From Chlorokybus atmophyticus (lineage: Eukaryota; Streptophyta; Chlorokybophyceae; Chlorokybales; Chlorokybaceae): a stretch of DNA of 50,977 nt. Shown piece after piece: positions 9,926-23,700 of this stretch; within the stretch, counting starts at the first letter, position 1; each line of letters begins with the position of its first letter. The stretch is taken from contig RHPI01001946.1 of NCBI GenBank assembly GCA_009103225.1, forward strand, positions 215,110-266,086. The letters are read 5' to 3'. The notes under the pieces are model-generated. The model was not told the DNA's origin. It worked only from the letters and a program-made list of their open reading frames with translations, and did not search any database. Both the position numbers and the translations under genes were made by a program.

Positions 9926-12900
9926 ATGTGGTTCAGCAAGGCGCTGGACAAGTGGAAGCGCAAGCAGAAGGCGAAAACCCTCAGGCGGCGGCTTGAAGCG
10001 CCGCCGGCACCGCCGCCGCCGGCTTTGGGAGCAGTGGGTGGACTTGGAAGGGGAGTTGGTGGTGGTGCTGGTTCATACCCCGTTGGGACATTGTACGTGC
10101 CGCAAGCCTCCCCACCGCTGTCACCTCCACGGCCCCCTCCTCCACAACGGCAGCCTCCCCCGCCGCCTGCTCCTGCCGCCGAGCCGCTCAAGGCTCTCCC
10201 TGCTGTGCCCCACACGGAATACGGGTTTGCTGACACTCCAAGGCAATCTGTAAGCAATGAGCCGTGCAACTGTTGTTCACATGCAGCACGTTTGTTCTTT
10301 TCTTGAATAAAACACAACAGTTGCTTATTATTTTACATCTGCATGGCATGCGCAAGAGAAGCACGCCAGTTACAGCAAGTACTTTTTGTGTCTTTGCGTG
10401 GCTCGCAATGTTGCTAGTATTGCATACAGAGCACGAGCTTTGCTCAAATAGCAGCTGACCGGTCGCTGACTGTGATGCAATGCGAGTGTGAGTTTTTCTG
10501 GCATGTGTGTCTGCTTTTACACGCAAGAATTGTCCCGTTTCTTGCATAAAGCTATGTATAACCGAATGCATGCGTGTGCAGGAGCTGTATGACAGCTTCG
10601 ATGAAAGGTACCAAGCGGAAGAGCGCGACGATGTCCCGGATCTACCGAGTGCAACACCGACCTTCTCTGTCTACCCAATACAGGTGCATGGACTGGCACA
10701 CAGATACACGGCTACTGCTGTGTTTTTGAGAGAACTCAACACATGCTGACATGAGCGCATGTGCGTTTGCAGCAGGCTGCACCCTTGCCGCCGAAGCCTT
10801 TCAGATGGAGGAAAGGGGACTGCATTGGCTCGGGGGCGTTTGGCCGAGTGTATAAGGCCATGAACGATGAGTCGGGGGAACTCATAGCCGTCAAGCAGGT
10901 ATGCTCTATGTCCCGAGTGTTATACCATCAGTGACCAAGCATGAGCAGTGCACTGGTACAACACAGCACATTGTCGTTAACTTGGCTGTTGTGCAGGTGG
11001 TTGTGCCCATCAACAGCGCCACTGACAGAGACAGAGCACAACAGGAGATGGCTGATTTTGAGAAGGAGGTCAACCTGTTGCGCACTTTTGATCACCCGAA
11101 CATTGTGGTAAGGGTGCTTGCCGCAGCTCACGGAGCCAATGGGCTATCTTTTGTGCATTACATGCAATGACAGTCCGGGACTGGCGTGCAGCGTTACTTG
11201 GGCACAGAGAGACACGACAACTGTATCAATATCTTCCTCGAGTTTGTTCCTGGTGGCTCTATAGCTTCCTTGCTATCGCAATTTCATCGCTTCAACGAAA
11301 AGGTAGCCCAGTTGGAATGTTGCTGCCTATACACAGCTGCTGGGGTTGGCATGCGCTGATGATGTTACAACAGGTGATCAGGTCGTACACTCGGCAGCTA
11401 TTGCTCGGGCTTGAGTACCTGCACAAGCATGGTGTCATGCATCGTGACATCAAGGGTGCAAACATACTGGTGGACAAAGTCGGCGTCATAAAGCTTGCAG
11501 ACTTTGGTGCATCCAAGAAGCTGCAGAATCTGGTATGTGGTCACATGGTTGCTTGTATAATATTTAGCATTCATCAAGGTACTAAGCGCATCCCCAATAC
11601 AGGTTACCATAGCAGAAGGTGTAAAGTCTATCAAAGGTACCCCCTACTGGATGGCGCCAGAAGTCATCAAACAGGAGGGCCATGGCCGGCAAGCAGACAT
11701 ATGGAGTGTCGCATGTACAGTGATTGAAATGGCGACCGGCAAGCCACCATGGAGTCAATATGAATCTCAAGTACGCAAGTCAGCTCTTTAAATGCAACAA
11801 CTCTGTGCTCTGGTATGGGCTATGTTATGAATGGCTGCCTGTTGTTGCAGGTGGCGGCTCTTTTCCGCATAGCTCAGGATACAGAACCACCACCGTTTCC
11901 AGAGTATTTATCAGCGGAGGGCAAGGACTTCTTGCTGAAATGCTTCAACAGGTCGGTAGTACTCTCTGGTGCAAAGGGAGTTGCATCGTTGTTGTGTGCA
12001 CAGCACTTCCATCAGTAATTTGTCATTTGCAAGTGAGTGACTGTGTCAACAACAGGATCCCAAAAGACCGTCCTACAGCAACAGAGCTGCTGAGGGTTCG
12101 TGCGTGTTGGGAAGGACCTGCCTGCATGTGGGGCATCTTGTGGAACAATCTTAACAAACATGTCTTCCTTTTGCAGCATCCCTTCATCACCAATTCCTTG
12201 CCTGAATTGGATCGCAATGACAGTCTACCAAAGCGAGTTACTCCCCACCCATCCCCTGTAAGCGGTGCCTGCGGCATCTGCAGGTGTTGTTACTCATCAA
12301 TCGTGTGTTGTTGCTGATCACCTTCAGTTGTATGCAGAGCACCGATCGCAGTTCTGCACGCAGCGGTCACAGCACCAGCCTCACTCAAAGCACATCCGGA
12401 ACGGGCACGGCACTTCAGTAAGTGTCCACAGCAGCATATCGCACGTGTTTAGTCAGCATAGCTTTGGAATCAGCTTGTATCATAGTTGGACATTGCAATG
12501 TGTATTGCTGACTCTACACGTGTCATTTATCTATGTCAAGGCTGCAGTGGGTGTTACTAATGTCTACATCTTGTTACATGGTTGTTGCTTAAACTGTGTC
12601 CGTTTACTTGCATGCTGATATGTACTAAATGAATCACATTGCAGGTTCAACTCTACTAGCACAGATAGTGGAGCATCTGCAGCAGATCTTAAGGATCTCA
12701 AGGCACGGTTGCTCACCCAAACGCCACATGTGGATGCGCAAGGTGCGCACCAGCAGCGCAGCAGAGGACCTTCACCAGCACCATCTCCTAGGTGTAAAAC
12801 TCCAATCCCCACCATTGCAATATCAGCTCCGCCTCCTGCTCACCAAAGTGGCGAATACGGTGCTGGTGACTCGTATGAAGGCATGCACGACACGCTGGTG

Positions 12901-14086
12901 GGTTGTTTTGTGGTCATGCACCGACAAACAGTCACTGCGATGCATTTGCGATGTGCTCAATCTCAGATGCTTGTTGTTCTTCAGAATATGTTGAATCCAG
13001 TTGCCGAGGGGACTGTGGACATCCACCACTTTGATCACCTCGCATATCCTGTCAAGACAGATCCAAACTATGCAGACACACTGGTAAAGTGCACTGCTTG
13101 CCAAGAAGTGAGTAGACCTCTTGCATGACTTGCGAACTGTGATTGGTTATTGCAGATGGATATCAACCCCATCATGGAGCCAAGCTACGCTGGTGGAAAC
13201 ATAAGCATGTGGAATGCTATTGCTGCACACAGCAACAAGGAGAATGTAGAAGAGACCAGACGCTCAGGGCCCAGCACACTGCACAATGATTCAAACGCAA
13301 CTGAAAACAGCATCTTAGACTTCATCAAGATTAAGGTGATGGGTGAGGACTTGTTTCATGCCGTGCACATGTTGCTGACATTAACATACCACAGGTCACA
13401 GAACAATTTGGAACTGTACAAGCTTCTGGTGAGCAGCAGATGCAGTCAGAGGCTCCTGTGTTGAGACGGCAGCTGAGTGGTGTGTCTGGTACGTATCAAT
13501 TCATCATGTTTGCGGTGCACTTCGTAAAGCTTACAGTGTAGCTATATAAGTATTCTCCTGGACTGGATACAGCATGCCATGTGTGTGTAGCATGTGAAGC
13601 TGACTATTGTTACCACCATAGCATCTGACATGTCTATTGTGCGTGAACAGCGCCCTCAACGCCAACAAGGCCGCCAGCAGGTCCAGTGTACAGAGTAATG
13701 GGCAACGGAGGTGGGGGAGGCTCAAACTTGCCGTCGCCAATGGCTGAGACACCAGTGAATTTGCTGAGTGGACGTACAGCGCAACGCACCGGGGGTGCTG
13801 TGGTCGATGACAGCAGGCGCAGCAAGCAGGAAGAGTGGAACAAGGACCTGCAAGACTTGCTGCAACTCAAACGAGGTACGTGGTGGTTGTTGTGTATCTT
13901 ACCTGTGTGCCGAACAATGGAGCAGTTTACAGAGTTGTCACCATGTGTTGGAGCTTGTCTGACATTGCCGCTGTACTTTTGTGCACAGTTGAACGGTCTG
14001 CACGCAAGCCGGAACAGCCACCGCAGGTACCAATACAGAGGCAAAGCAGTGTACCGCAAAGTGGACCACGTCGAGCATTGTTTTAG
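9926..14086 (+). CDS. NPK1: MAP kinase kinase kinase, ANP/NPK1 type
   Basis: A serine/threonine kinase that phosphorylates MAP kinase kinases; plant ANP/NPK1 relatives act in cytokinesis and stress signalling. Seventeen exons join in frame: 9,926-10,249; 10,582-10,683; 10,773-10,898; 10,997-11,107; 11,192-11,302; 11,374-11,532; 11,603-11,770; 11,851-11,951; 12,056-12,095; 12,177-12,257; 12,338-12,417; 12,645-12,897; 12,985-13,083; 13,156-13,335; 13,395-13,488; 13,651-13,875; 13,989-14,086. That gives 783 residues. The N-terminus is basic then proline-rich. The kinase domain spans about 153-418: GSGAFG 161-166, catalytic-pocket lysine 183 in [11 protein letters not shown] 281-288, DFG 301-303, GTPYWMAPE 323-331. 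LEFVPGGSI and [10 protein letters not shown] are typical of the ANP subgroup. The ~365-residue tail is Ser/Gln/Pro-rich, with no domain recognised. ATG 9,926 is the only in-frame ATG in exon 1 upstream of the proline-rich part. Confidence 0.95.
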
Positions 14087-15970
14087 CAGCAGTTTGTATG
14101 CAGCAGGCAGTAGGCAGTTGTGAGCGATGGTGGCGTTGTAGTAGACATTACTTAAGTTGGTTTTACATGCTGGGGACACCAGCATGGTGTTCATAATATT
14201 CAATCCCCTGATGGCGTTATACCAAAGTCACAATATTACATACCATTCTGTTGATCGTGTTTATATAAAGCTGCACTGGTTAGTCCTAATTGGCTCACCA
14301 ATCTCTTGACGCCTAGTAATAGAACCACTGCTTGTCCCCCATATATGCCGACGCACAGGCAGATAAGATAGGTACGTGTGCTGGCTTGCAGTCGCATGTA
14401 CAAACAATGCGGGGCGTGCTTGCTCATGCATCGTGTCATACATATGTCACCAAGCACACAGCATACAGCAGGCGCACATCCTCACAGATGTTCAACCACC
14501 AGGCTATACTACCCCATCTAGGCTAACAACTACACCACCACCCCGTTGTTCATGCAAGCGTGCATGCAGCAAAATGTAGTTATCTGTACCAGCACGAGCG
14601 TGTGACTTTGTGTTGATGCACGCGCACTCAGGCATAGCGTCCACATATGTATGCAATAGCGCACTATCGAAATTGACGTATTCGTGCATGATATTGCGAT
14701 TCATATGCGCTATTGTTACAATGGTGCGAGCGCAAATAATATAATCGTACCAATGAGGCTTGTTAGTGACATGCTGTTTGCGTGCATCGCATTGAACATT
14801 CAACAATGATATAAATGGTAGCACTTTACACTACCAATATCAGCAAGAATATAATAGCAATCCGTATTTAGTATAGATTGACATGTATGCATATCACATA
14901 CACAATATGGTACGCATGTTGTGTCAATCATCATATAATTGACTACTCACATAGGGTATAGAAATCAAATCAAATTGAATCATCAGAGACATTCCCTCAA
15001 GCATGGATTAGCACACACGCACACGCACAGTCACACCACCAGACGCACTTAGAGAATCGTCATATCCAAACTGTTACGCATTGCAATTCACAAGTAGTGC
15101 GCAAGTCACGAGGTACAAAAAACCGCTTGCAATGGTATACTCACATATGAAGCACACTATCGTGCCTTCTTTCTCATATATTTTTATGCAACCTGTTTGC
15201 GTGATGGCAAATATGATACTTCACGTGTGCGAAACGTGTATATATAATCTCTTATTGCATTTGAACCATGCAACACAGCAGTGTACATATCTACTGGCAA
15301 TGAAATAAAAGGGCATGGGGCCGCGTCGTAAAATGGAGTATTCAATTTTTAGGTTGCCGGACATGATTACCGGTAATGACTCCGAACAATTGATAATCAT
15401 TTTCCATTAGAAGCTATATCTTTCACCGTAATCTTGATTTTAGATTACAGTTGACGGTTCGGCAAACACCTACAAAGGCACTACACGCTATTAGATATAC
15501 GGATTGTATCGGTGGGGAGCATGCGATATCATATGGCATCCGGTGCTCGCTACATGTTCGAATGATCATGCTGTGTGGCATGTGCTCTTATGCTCATGTT
15601 GCTATGTCCGCGTGATCATGTGGCCGCATAACCTTAACCCTAGCCAATAACGCCTACAGCCTTTTGCTTGGCTATTCTGCCCGTTACAAGGGTACAAGAC
15701 CAACTGCAGCACATATATAGCGGTTGTGGAGGCGGGGCTGTAAAGCATTGTCAAGTCCACATTCAAATTGTCCGTGTCGTGGCTTTGCTAGCTGTTTCAA
15801 AGCGGGGATGTTCAAACCTGTGCCTGTGCTTCTGCCCTCCCCTCCCTGCGCTATCACTGCTCGTCGAAAGTATATATGTGAGCTGACGTCAGCTCCCTCC
15901 GCACCGTTCAACCTTGCACACAGCCCACCCTCTAGCCTTAAGTAATGGTTGGTTGCTAGCCATGACTTGA
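14087..15970. other. Gene-poor, AT-richer stretch after the MAPKKK
   Basis: About 1.9 kb with no conserved open frame on either strand. It starts with the MAPKKK 3' end and becomes AT-rich with scattered short CA/TG and TA runs. Short open frames do not look like proteins. No RNA gene was recognised. Confidence 0.5.
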
Positions 15971-16339
15971 GCGTGTGCTTGTTGCTGTCCCATTGCCTTT
16001 GCCTGCTTGCTGCTTGGATTATATACCATATACAGTCAAAGCAGCTATTACCGTATGTGTTCCAGCAGTTTGCAAAGGCTTGTATGAGTTTGCGGACGCA
16101 AAGCATTGCCAGCTACAACAACCTGGGGCCTTGAAACCTTGGGTGCAAGCGGTGATCAAAGAGGTGATGTCCAATGTCACTGTGCGCTTGCATGTCATGC
16201 CTATCACTAACTTGCAGCAGTGCAAGCTGTACACAGTTGCGCAACTTCGCTTGAATCCAACATCAATACTGCAACAACACTTTGTTATCACGAAAGTAGA
16301 TTAGTGCTCTATCACTTTCGTGGTTGTATGGAAGGCTTA

Positions 16340-17660
16340 ATATTTGTCTGCCTTGCATGCGGAACTGCAAACGTCGACTTATACACTGCAAGTTGACAGC
16401 TCGCAGGACATACTACGGAGACACAAAGCTTTTAACGATGAGCATGCGTTTGTCTCGGCACCAATTGGATGCGCACCACGCTTGCCACACCTATCCCTCA
16501 CCATGAAGTTGCACAAAGCTCTATTAGCAACGCTTTATGTTGCTGCCTTTGACTCTACCCTGACTGATGCTAGCACTTGGCTAACAAGGGTGTACAAGCA
16601 GATTTCTGATGTGCTTGATATGTTATGGCAAGATGCCACATGCATCTCACAAGCGCGCCACAGCTGAATTCTAAAGGACTTACTAAGATTTGCCCGTCTT
16701 TGCTAACAATTGAACACTACCAGAACCACCGAAAAAAAGGAACAGCCGCTGCACTAGCCACCTTTGATCTTACGGCGTTGTACACCAAGCTGCAGCAACA
16801 TGACCTATGGCAACGCATGTGTGAGTTGGTGGATATGGTGTTGGCAAGAATGCACACATTGCACCGCGCAACACATCTGCATATCATGGTGGTGAAAGGG
16901 TGCTGTCGCACAAGTGGGTATGCAGAGATACAGTTACAACTACTGAGGGCACAACACGCACTTTCAAGCCAACGCAATTGCATGCACTATTGCGGTTTGT
17001 ATTGGATAACTTGTTTGTGCAGACGTCCACTGATACTGTGCACAGACAATGCATTTAGGATTTTGATGGGGAATCTTGCAGGCGTCTACCTAGCTAACAA
17101 CACGCTGTTCACCTATGACTTGGACTTCATTCAACGCGTGAAGGCTTTGGGTGACCCTAATTTATTGCTGCGCTTTGCAACATGCATTGTGCGTATGATG
17201 ACAACTTGTTTGTGGCTGGCATCCATAAGTTTGAGCAAGCACTGTATCTGTCATCTGATGCTTTGCCTGGGGGTTTGTATCCCCAACAGATGCTGACGGT
17301 CACTTAGTCAGCAGGAAACGCAATGCCGTTCTTAGGCTTATGTGTCTTTCAGACCAAGATCATTGAAGTCTGCACCAAGGTCTACAACAAGCGATTACAA
17401 ACGGCGTATCAGGGTGTGCCAGTGCGAAGGGCCCCCCACCCGCATTCCAACATTGTAAGATCAACTAAAGAGGGAGTTGTCGTGTCATAGTGCATTTGTT
17501 TTCTCCACATTTCCACCTACCGCTCACATTTCTTGTCGGAAATGGTGGTGCTGCTGATTGCTATGTGTGCTGATGGACACAATCAACAACAATTGTTACG
17601 AAGGTTGCGGGGTAAGCTGTGGAGCATGCAAAGACAGGCTTATGACACAAACTACAAATA
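16340..17660 (+). pseudogene. Dead reverse transcriptase of a retroelement
   Basis: Pieces of one reverse transcriptase can be read in order but in shifting frames: AAFDSTLTDASTWLTRVYKQ near 16,535-16,600; the motif-A region FDLTALYTKL near 16,762; FVLDNLFVQTSTDT near 16,995; a motif-B-like region with LMGN and NNTLFTYDLDFIQRV near 17,065-17,140; motif C as YDDNLFVAG followed by ALYLSSDALPGGLYP near 17,195-17,280; FLGLCVFQTK, then KVYNKR and PHPHSN near 17,320-17,450; and a C-terminal LLRRLRGKLW near 17,600. Frame changes and stops separate them, including a TAG at about 17,488-17,490 where relatives have glutamine. From memory this domain order resembles a class common in algal and animal genomes with LYT in motif A, near Penelope-like or LINE-type enzymes. 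The exact class and the element's ends were not determined. Confidence 0.75.
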
Positions 17661-19478
17661 AGTGTATAACATGATGCTGCAACGTTTGGGGATTGGCAGC
17701 GCAAGCAATGATAGGTAAGTACAGGTGAGTTTTGGGTAAGTACGGTGTGGGGAGCAGATACATTGCTCGCATACATGTTAGGCCACTGCCTGCTAGACTC
17801 GCTACTTCTCACTTAGGATGCTACTATGCTACTTGTGCTAATGCCCATGCTATAGACCACAATGCCTACGTGATGCACTGCCCTGCTGTGCAATTCACAC
17901 TAGTATTGCACTGGGCGTTCCAACTGGACAATGCAGCCGTTGTGAGTGCCAGCGGAGACACTAGCGGCTACTAAAGTATTGGTGGCGGCTGCTGGAGATG
18001 TGGCCGTAGCTGTTGTTGAGTCCAAGTCGTGCTTGCTGCTGCGTGGTGTGAACGCGGCTGACGCGCTCCTGCTGGTGCTGGCAGGTGATCCCAAGTCCTT
18101 GCTGCTGTTCTCCCCCTCCCCTAACCCCCTCCCTTTCTCGCTTGCTGCTAGCTAGTGCATATAGCTAGCATAGAGGCCCCCCCATCCTATGTTGTTGCAG
18201 CTGCTATGCTGTATGCTGCATTGGCTCTGCTGCTTGTACTGCAATCTACCTTGCACTAGCTCACGACCCCTCGATTATTGTGTCTTATACATCGTGCACA
18301 GCAGATACATATTGTGGTCAAATCTGATTGCATTGCGCATGGTAAGCTACGATGTGGCTGGCTCTGTAAGAAGATTGTTTCTGTTGTTCAGAGCCACTTT
18401 ACAAGCAAACATACGTAAAAAATCCAAAGTGGCTGCTATGAGCCATCTGATTTTAGTGTTCCGGTTGACAATCGGAACACTAACAAAGGCGGGGCTGTGA
18501 TTGAGCCTACGATCGCGGGGGCTCACGGGCGCTGGATTAGATCACGCCGGTCGTGGAGAGCTTCATTGACTGTTTGCAAGCCCCTTGTCAATGATGTGTG
18601 TGTGTGGGTTCAGGGACCCATGATTACACCAATGGACCCTCAAAAGCTGCGTGCATGGCGATGACGCGTCCACGTCAGTTAGGCTGCGTCCCCGCGGCCC
18701 ATCCTGACACGTCCGATCGATCCGCTTTCCTCTTCGCGCGCTGCAGATCGGCGCCAAGCTAGGTCCCAGGACAGGCCTCGTTTACCAGAGTCGACGGATT
18801 CCACATGAAGTCGTGCTTAGGACCAGCGTTCCAACCATATCTCTGCTTTAGGACGGACAGTAGATTCATCTTAGGCTGGCGACGGTTCGGCCAGCGTACA
18901 TCAAAAGCAAGAGCCAACCGCACTCCGACGCAAACTGCCCCAGTCACCAACTTCTTACGCGAAAGGACGAATGAATCACAGCTGATTCACGACACTGCCT
19001 CAGCCCCTGATTTAGATCACAGCTCAATCGATTTCCTACCAAGCCTCCGAATCACTGAATCTCCGTCACTGAGTCGAAATCTCCCGATGCACTGAGTGAA
19101 TCATCGACTGAATCAGTTGAAGTGGTGACTGAGGCACCAGCCTAAGGCGCAACGGCCAACTAAGCGTCCACAAGCAGCCGCGGTTGCAACTTGCTGTGGT
19201 GGTGTCGTTGAGCTCGGCGGCGGCGGTGTTTGAGGCGGTGGCGGTCGTGTGTTGGGTTTGCTTTGCTAGATAAACTCAGCTGCGGCGTCAAACAGAGTTC
19301 TGTGTGATTGTTTTCTTGCTGGGTTGTTGTGCGGTTGGAAGCTCCGGATCGGAGAATAGTGTACCGACAAGCCTTTGAGGGTGAGGGAGGCTTCGAGGGT
19401 GCCAGCTGCGTACAAGCGTGTAAGGGCTTTGAGAGCCTTCTACAGAGTTCATCAAGCTCTTTCTCCACCCTTCCAGAC
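17661..19478. other. Gene-poor stretch before the zinc-finger gene
   Basis: No recognisable conserved protein. Several open frames of 60-100 codons occur on both strands (for example 17,946-18,155 and 18,805-19,095) but are compositionally biased and unsupported. Between 18,973 and 19,115 the hexamer GAATCA or its complement TGATTC appears six times, close to the start of the downstream gene. The segment just before 19,479 presumably contains that gene's promoter and 5' UTR. Confidence 0.45.
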
Positions 19479-19889
19479 ATGGCGCCCGCGTTGGTGCTGG
19501 CGCAAGGGGCATCGCAATTGCTGGCGCAGGGGGCGCAAGCTGCGGGGCTCGTTCTTGGCGTGATGATGGTGCGGGAGCAGCTCATGCCACAGGTAAGCAA
19601 TCGTTTATTTCACTCGTTCGTACCATGCTCGCACCACTTGCTAGGGTTTCAACCAACCTTCTCTATTCCACACACGCAGCCTCCAAGGATGAGCAAGCGA
19701 GACAGCCATGTGCCGAGCTGCCCCAGGTGCAACGGGTCTGGTAGGGAAGAATGCTTCTGCAACCGATGGTCTGATGGCGACGTCGGCTGCAGCAGTTGTG
19801 TCGGTACCGGCATGACGGCCTGCCGATCTTGCGGTGGCAGCGGCACGGGCAGACCAATACCTGTCAAGTTGAGAGTTGACCGGAGGTAG
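19479..19889 (+). CDS. Small DnaJ-type cysteine-rich zinc-finger protein (plastid BSD2-like)
   Basis: Two exons, 19,479-19,592 and 19,680-19,889, join in frame to 107 residues ending in TAG. The C-terminal half carries the cysteine pairs of the DnaJ zinc-finger fold: CPRCNGSG, ECFC, CSSCVGTG and CRSCGGSG, together with RWSDGDVGC and GTGRPIPV, a combination I associate with plant plastid proteins related to BSD2-type chaperone helpers. There is no J domain. The N-terminal ~38 residues (MAPALVLAQGASQ...) are small and hydrophobic and could be part of a targeting or membrane segment. The intron (87 bases, gtaagc...cgcag) is a multiple of three without stops, so retention is formally possible. 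ATG 19,479 is the only ATG in the open frame upstream of the domain; an additional 5' exon cannot be excluded. Substrate unknown. Confidence 0.75.
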   Translation: MAPALVLAQGASQLLAQGAQAAGLVLGVMMVREQLMPQVSNRLFHSFVPCSHHLLGFQPTFSIPHTQPPRMSKRDSHVPSCPRCNGSGREECFCNRWSDGDVGCSSCVGTGMTACRSCGGSGTGRPIPVKLRVDRR

Positions 19890-20793
19890 GTATTTCACTT
19901 TTACTCTCCGTGTCTGTAGCTGTGTGTGTGGATGTGGAATGTTTGCTCAGTTGCTGTGTTTTGACTTGCAGGTGATTTTGCTTCAGTGGTGCCTCTTGTA
20001 AGTATAGCTAGTAAGTGTTGGTTACACGAGTTTGTTAGATTGAAGTGGATAGTACAGCATAGTGCGACAGATTTGATGGGTGGCTCTGTTGTGGACAGAG
20101 CCGTACAGTGCGTGGACTTCTGTATATATCTGAAGCGCATTGTACCCTGATTTCATGGTCGCATGCTGCTGCTTGGTGCATAGCGCAGGATGGGTTTCAC
20201 GGCAGGTATGTGACACTTACATACCTGCTGCGCTTGCAGACGTTGTCACCAGTCCTGACACATGACACAATTATCAAGTCTTACAAGTCGTACATAGTAA
20301 CAAGCTGATAGCCCTGTGCAAGCAAGAACAGTTGTGGATATTATGATAAGATGAGAGTACTACAGCAGCATGCTTCACAGATGTAATCGCTGCCTGCTTC
20401 GCTGCCAATACCTTCTGCTTAATAGTCTGAAGCCTAAGTTTGCGTCATTGTCTGCTCTGTTCCTCTCTTCATCTCAAAACATCACTTTTGCCTTGAATGA
20501 CAAAATGATTGAAAATGCAGCCCCAACCTGTTTATGTACCTTGCGTGACATGGTTGCCTGGCAGCTAGCAAACCACTTTTGTAATTTTGCTTAGTTGTAA
20601 ATGTGGGCAAAGGCCGTTTTACAACAGTTAACTGCGTACAAATGCAAACAGACATACACTGTCTAACGTGTACTTTATGAGTGGCGTTGACCCAGATACA
20701 CACCAGCAAGTTACTTGAGGCCAAGAGCCTGTGCGGGGTACATTGTTAGTCATTATGCCTTGATATTATGCAAATCATCTGCATCCCTCCAGT
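19890..20793. other. 3' intergenic stretch, no gene recognised
   Basis: Between the zinc-finger gene (+) and the end of the deacetylase gene (-). It presumably holds both 3' ends. Short open frames are unsupported. There is a possible intron in the 3' UTR of the zinc-finger gene (donor at 19,885, acceptor near 19,972). Confidence 0.4.
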
Positions 20794-23700
20794 TCATACC
20801 AGAGCTTGCACAAGCCTTAATGAATGGAGGAGCACAACCGTCAAGATGCTGGGTACAAAAGTACACATACTATTATAAGGTATCATACCACCTGCTGTAA
20901 TGTATGACACAGGTCAACGGACGGTAATCTCAAGCCAGCATGCTCCAGTATTGCTTACCACTCTGGCTTTGGCGTTGTCTTGTACCAAAAAGCAGGCATG
21001 TCGATCTCAAGTGCAGGTATGCTTACGGTCTCTTCAGCAACTGGCTCTTAGCCACAACCCGCTCGACCGCATCCCTCTGGTGTGGCAAAAGCTCATTACC
21101 AGCGCCTGACACTAGCATATACTCGGGTAGGAATGGATCAGTCACTTCACCCCTGTACAAGCCATGGGTTAGAGGCATATGGACTATCACTTGTTAACAT
21201 GAAACTGCAAGCCTGGCAACCACACAGCAGTTGGAAGCCAGCATGCCTGTGGCCGCAGAGGGCTTCAATCGTTGCCAGGCCGCAGAATGGCACATATGAA
21301 GCAGAATAACCACCTGTTGAATACCACACTCATGTGGGCAACTATCTGCGCACATAACACCAGATCTAAAGTGCAGTGCATATGTGCACATAAGTGGCTG
21401 ACTGCTCACCTTCATGGCAAAGTACAAGCCTGCCTTGGCAATGTTTGTCCGCTGCTTGCACAACCAACTCTGCAATGCAAGAAACACTGCTGCATCAGTA
21501 CCAATGCTGCATACTGTACCATGGTACTCTGTTTTGAGTATGCACCAGACACAGCTTGTGTGCACACCTTATGAATATGTTTATAACGTTGCCATGTGCA
21601 AGCTGGCAACGCACCTGTCATTTGGCGAAAAGTTTCTGATGTGCAAAGCATTCTGCCCAAAGGGTCCTGCACATGGTAAACAAGTTGCAATGCATCAGCG
21701 AGTGGATGATGTGTGCCAGTTCAGTGGGCTCACATTGATACCAGCGTCGAACCCACAGGAAACCAGTAACAATTGCGGCTCGAATGCCTCAAGCGCAGGA
21801 ACAATTATCTCCCTAAACGCGTGTATGTACGCAGCGTGGCCGCTTCCGGCCGGCAGCGGCACGTTGATTGTGTATCCTAACATCAGCACACACTGTGAGA
21901 CAGGCTGCCACGTGTACGTGGGTGTTGCCTTTGCAAACATAACGCACGGGGCATACGCACCGTGATTACACATGAGCGGTGCGTATGCCCCGTGTGCTTT
22001 GCGCGCACGCGTGAGCACACACACAACAACCAAATTTACATGCGTCCTAGTTCAGTCATTGCGTGTTGTGGGCTGTGTGACCAACCTTCACCAGCTCCGC
22101 TGCCAGTCTCCTCAACACCACCTGACTCCATGGGATAATGTCTGTCCTGCACAATCCCGTTGAGCATGCGCGTGTGTGAAGGTATGACAACGTCAATCCC
22201 CAATCAGCAACCACCTGATGCAAAGAAATGAAGAGCGTCTGTTCATTGTCATAGAACGCTTGCTGGGTGCCATTGCCATGATGAACCTGAAATCCAGTAT
22301 CAGAAGACAATACGGCAAGTCCACTCTTGCACACGACTGCGTTATCAATGCATAAGACGAATCCATTTACAATTCCTAGCAGCATGCTTACATCCCAGTC
22401 CACAATGGCTATCTTCTGCACTCCTCGCGCCTGCCGAGCTGGCTTGCATACAGCACATTCAAGTAAGCAGGTTGCATTGTGCACGGTTTCATATAGAGAA
22501 TGCCAGGCCCTTCTTACCATGCAGTGCGGCTATGACGATGTTGTTGAGGAGACAGAAGCCTCTGCCGCGATATCTTTCTGCGTGATGACCAGGAGGCCGA
22601 ACGAGTGCGTAACAGTTCTGCACAAATCCTGCGCGCAATGCCATGCTGTTCACACTGTGGACACGGCGTCCTTTGTGTCTGTCACTGTGCATATATCAAC
22701 AGGGCGTACCTGCACATGTTTGCATAAAGTTGCATACACATATTGAGACGCACACACTATGCACATGCACGTGTACATAAGGGCAATCGTTGGGTGCGCT
22801 TATACTGCAATAGTATACTCTAGCACATACGCTTGCTAATTCACAACATGGACAGGAGCGACATGTTTATACGTGTGCGACTACTATGTGTACAAGCACA
22901 CGTATATACACATTCAGCACATGATGAGTACAAATGTACTGCGTACATATGTATGTGTACATAAACGCACGGCATGGTGTGCATGCATGCATGGCGAACA
23001 TGCACTCTTCATCACATGCAGCACAGCGCTCTCCACCGGAATCCATCAACCCTCCACCCAAAAATCATGCACTTGTCCACCCTCTCTCACCATCAAGAAC
23101 TGCATCGACGGCGGCGATGCAACCCCCCGCAGCAAGTGCGGCAATATCAAACCCGCCCGGGCCAAACGGTGTTGCCTCTCCCGCGTTGCCACCAACGCTA
23201 TCGCTCATCATCCGCAGCCGCTGAATGTAATCATCCGTGTGGAAGCGCAATATCTCCTCATCCTGCATACAAGCCATGGTTTGTATGGTGTTATGCTTGC
23301 CTCACTATGCAGCTGTGTCACGTGCAACTCCCTTGTTGAGGTGACTTGTGCATCCGACACTTAAGACGCATATGTAAGACAACTACTAATGAGTGTTAAT
23401 GTGCAATGCACTGATCTGCTGCGACTACTGCGAGTGTGTTGCGCAGACCATGTTCACAGATGAACTGTGTGTGACCGACAATGTGTATTATCAAAGCTGA
23501 CTTGCTTTATGTGTCTTACAACTCTAGTGAGTTCATTCTGGTGAAAGGCATACACACTCACATGTGTCACAGCGAGCGTGCATGTGCACTCTAAGAAGTG
23601 GAAATGTAGACAATTTGTAACAAATGGCGGTAAATGTTTGTCAGATTCACCTCAAGAAGGTACTTGTCGTACCAGCGATTCCCTTTGCGTGAGTGTGCAA

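Noticed and set aside
18805-19095. Plus-strand 96-codon open frame before the zinc-finger gene
   Set aside because: No recognisable domain. It overlaps the GAATCA-rich segment and has no supporting splice structure.
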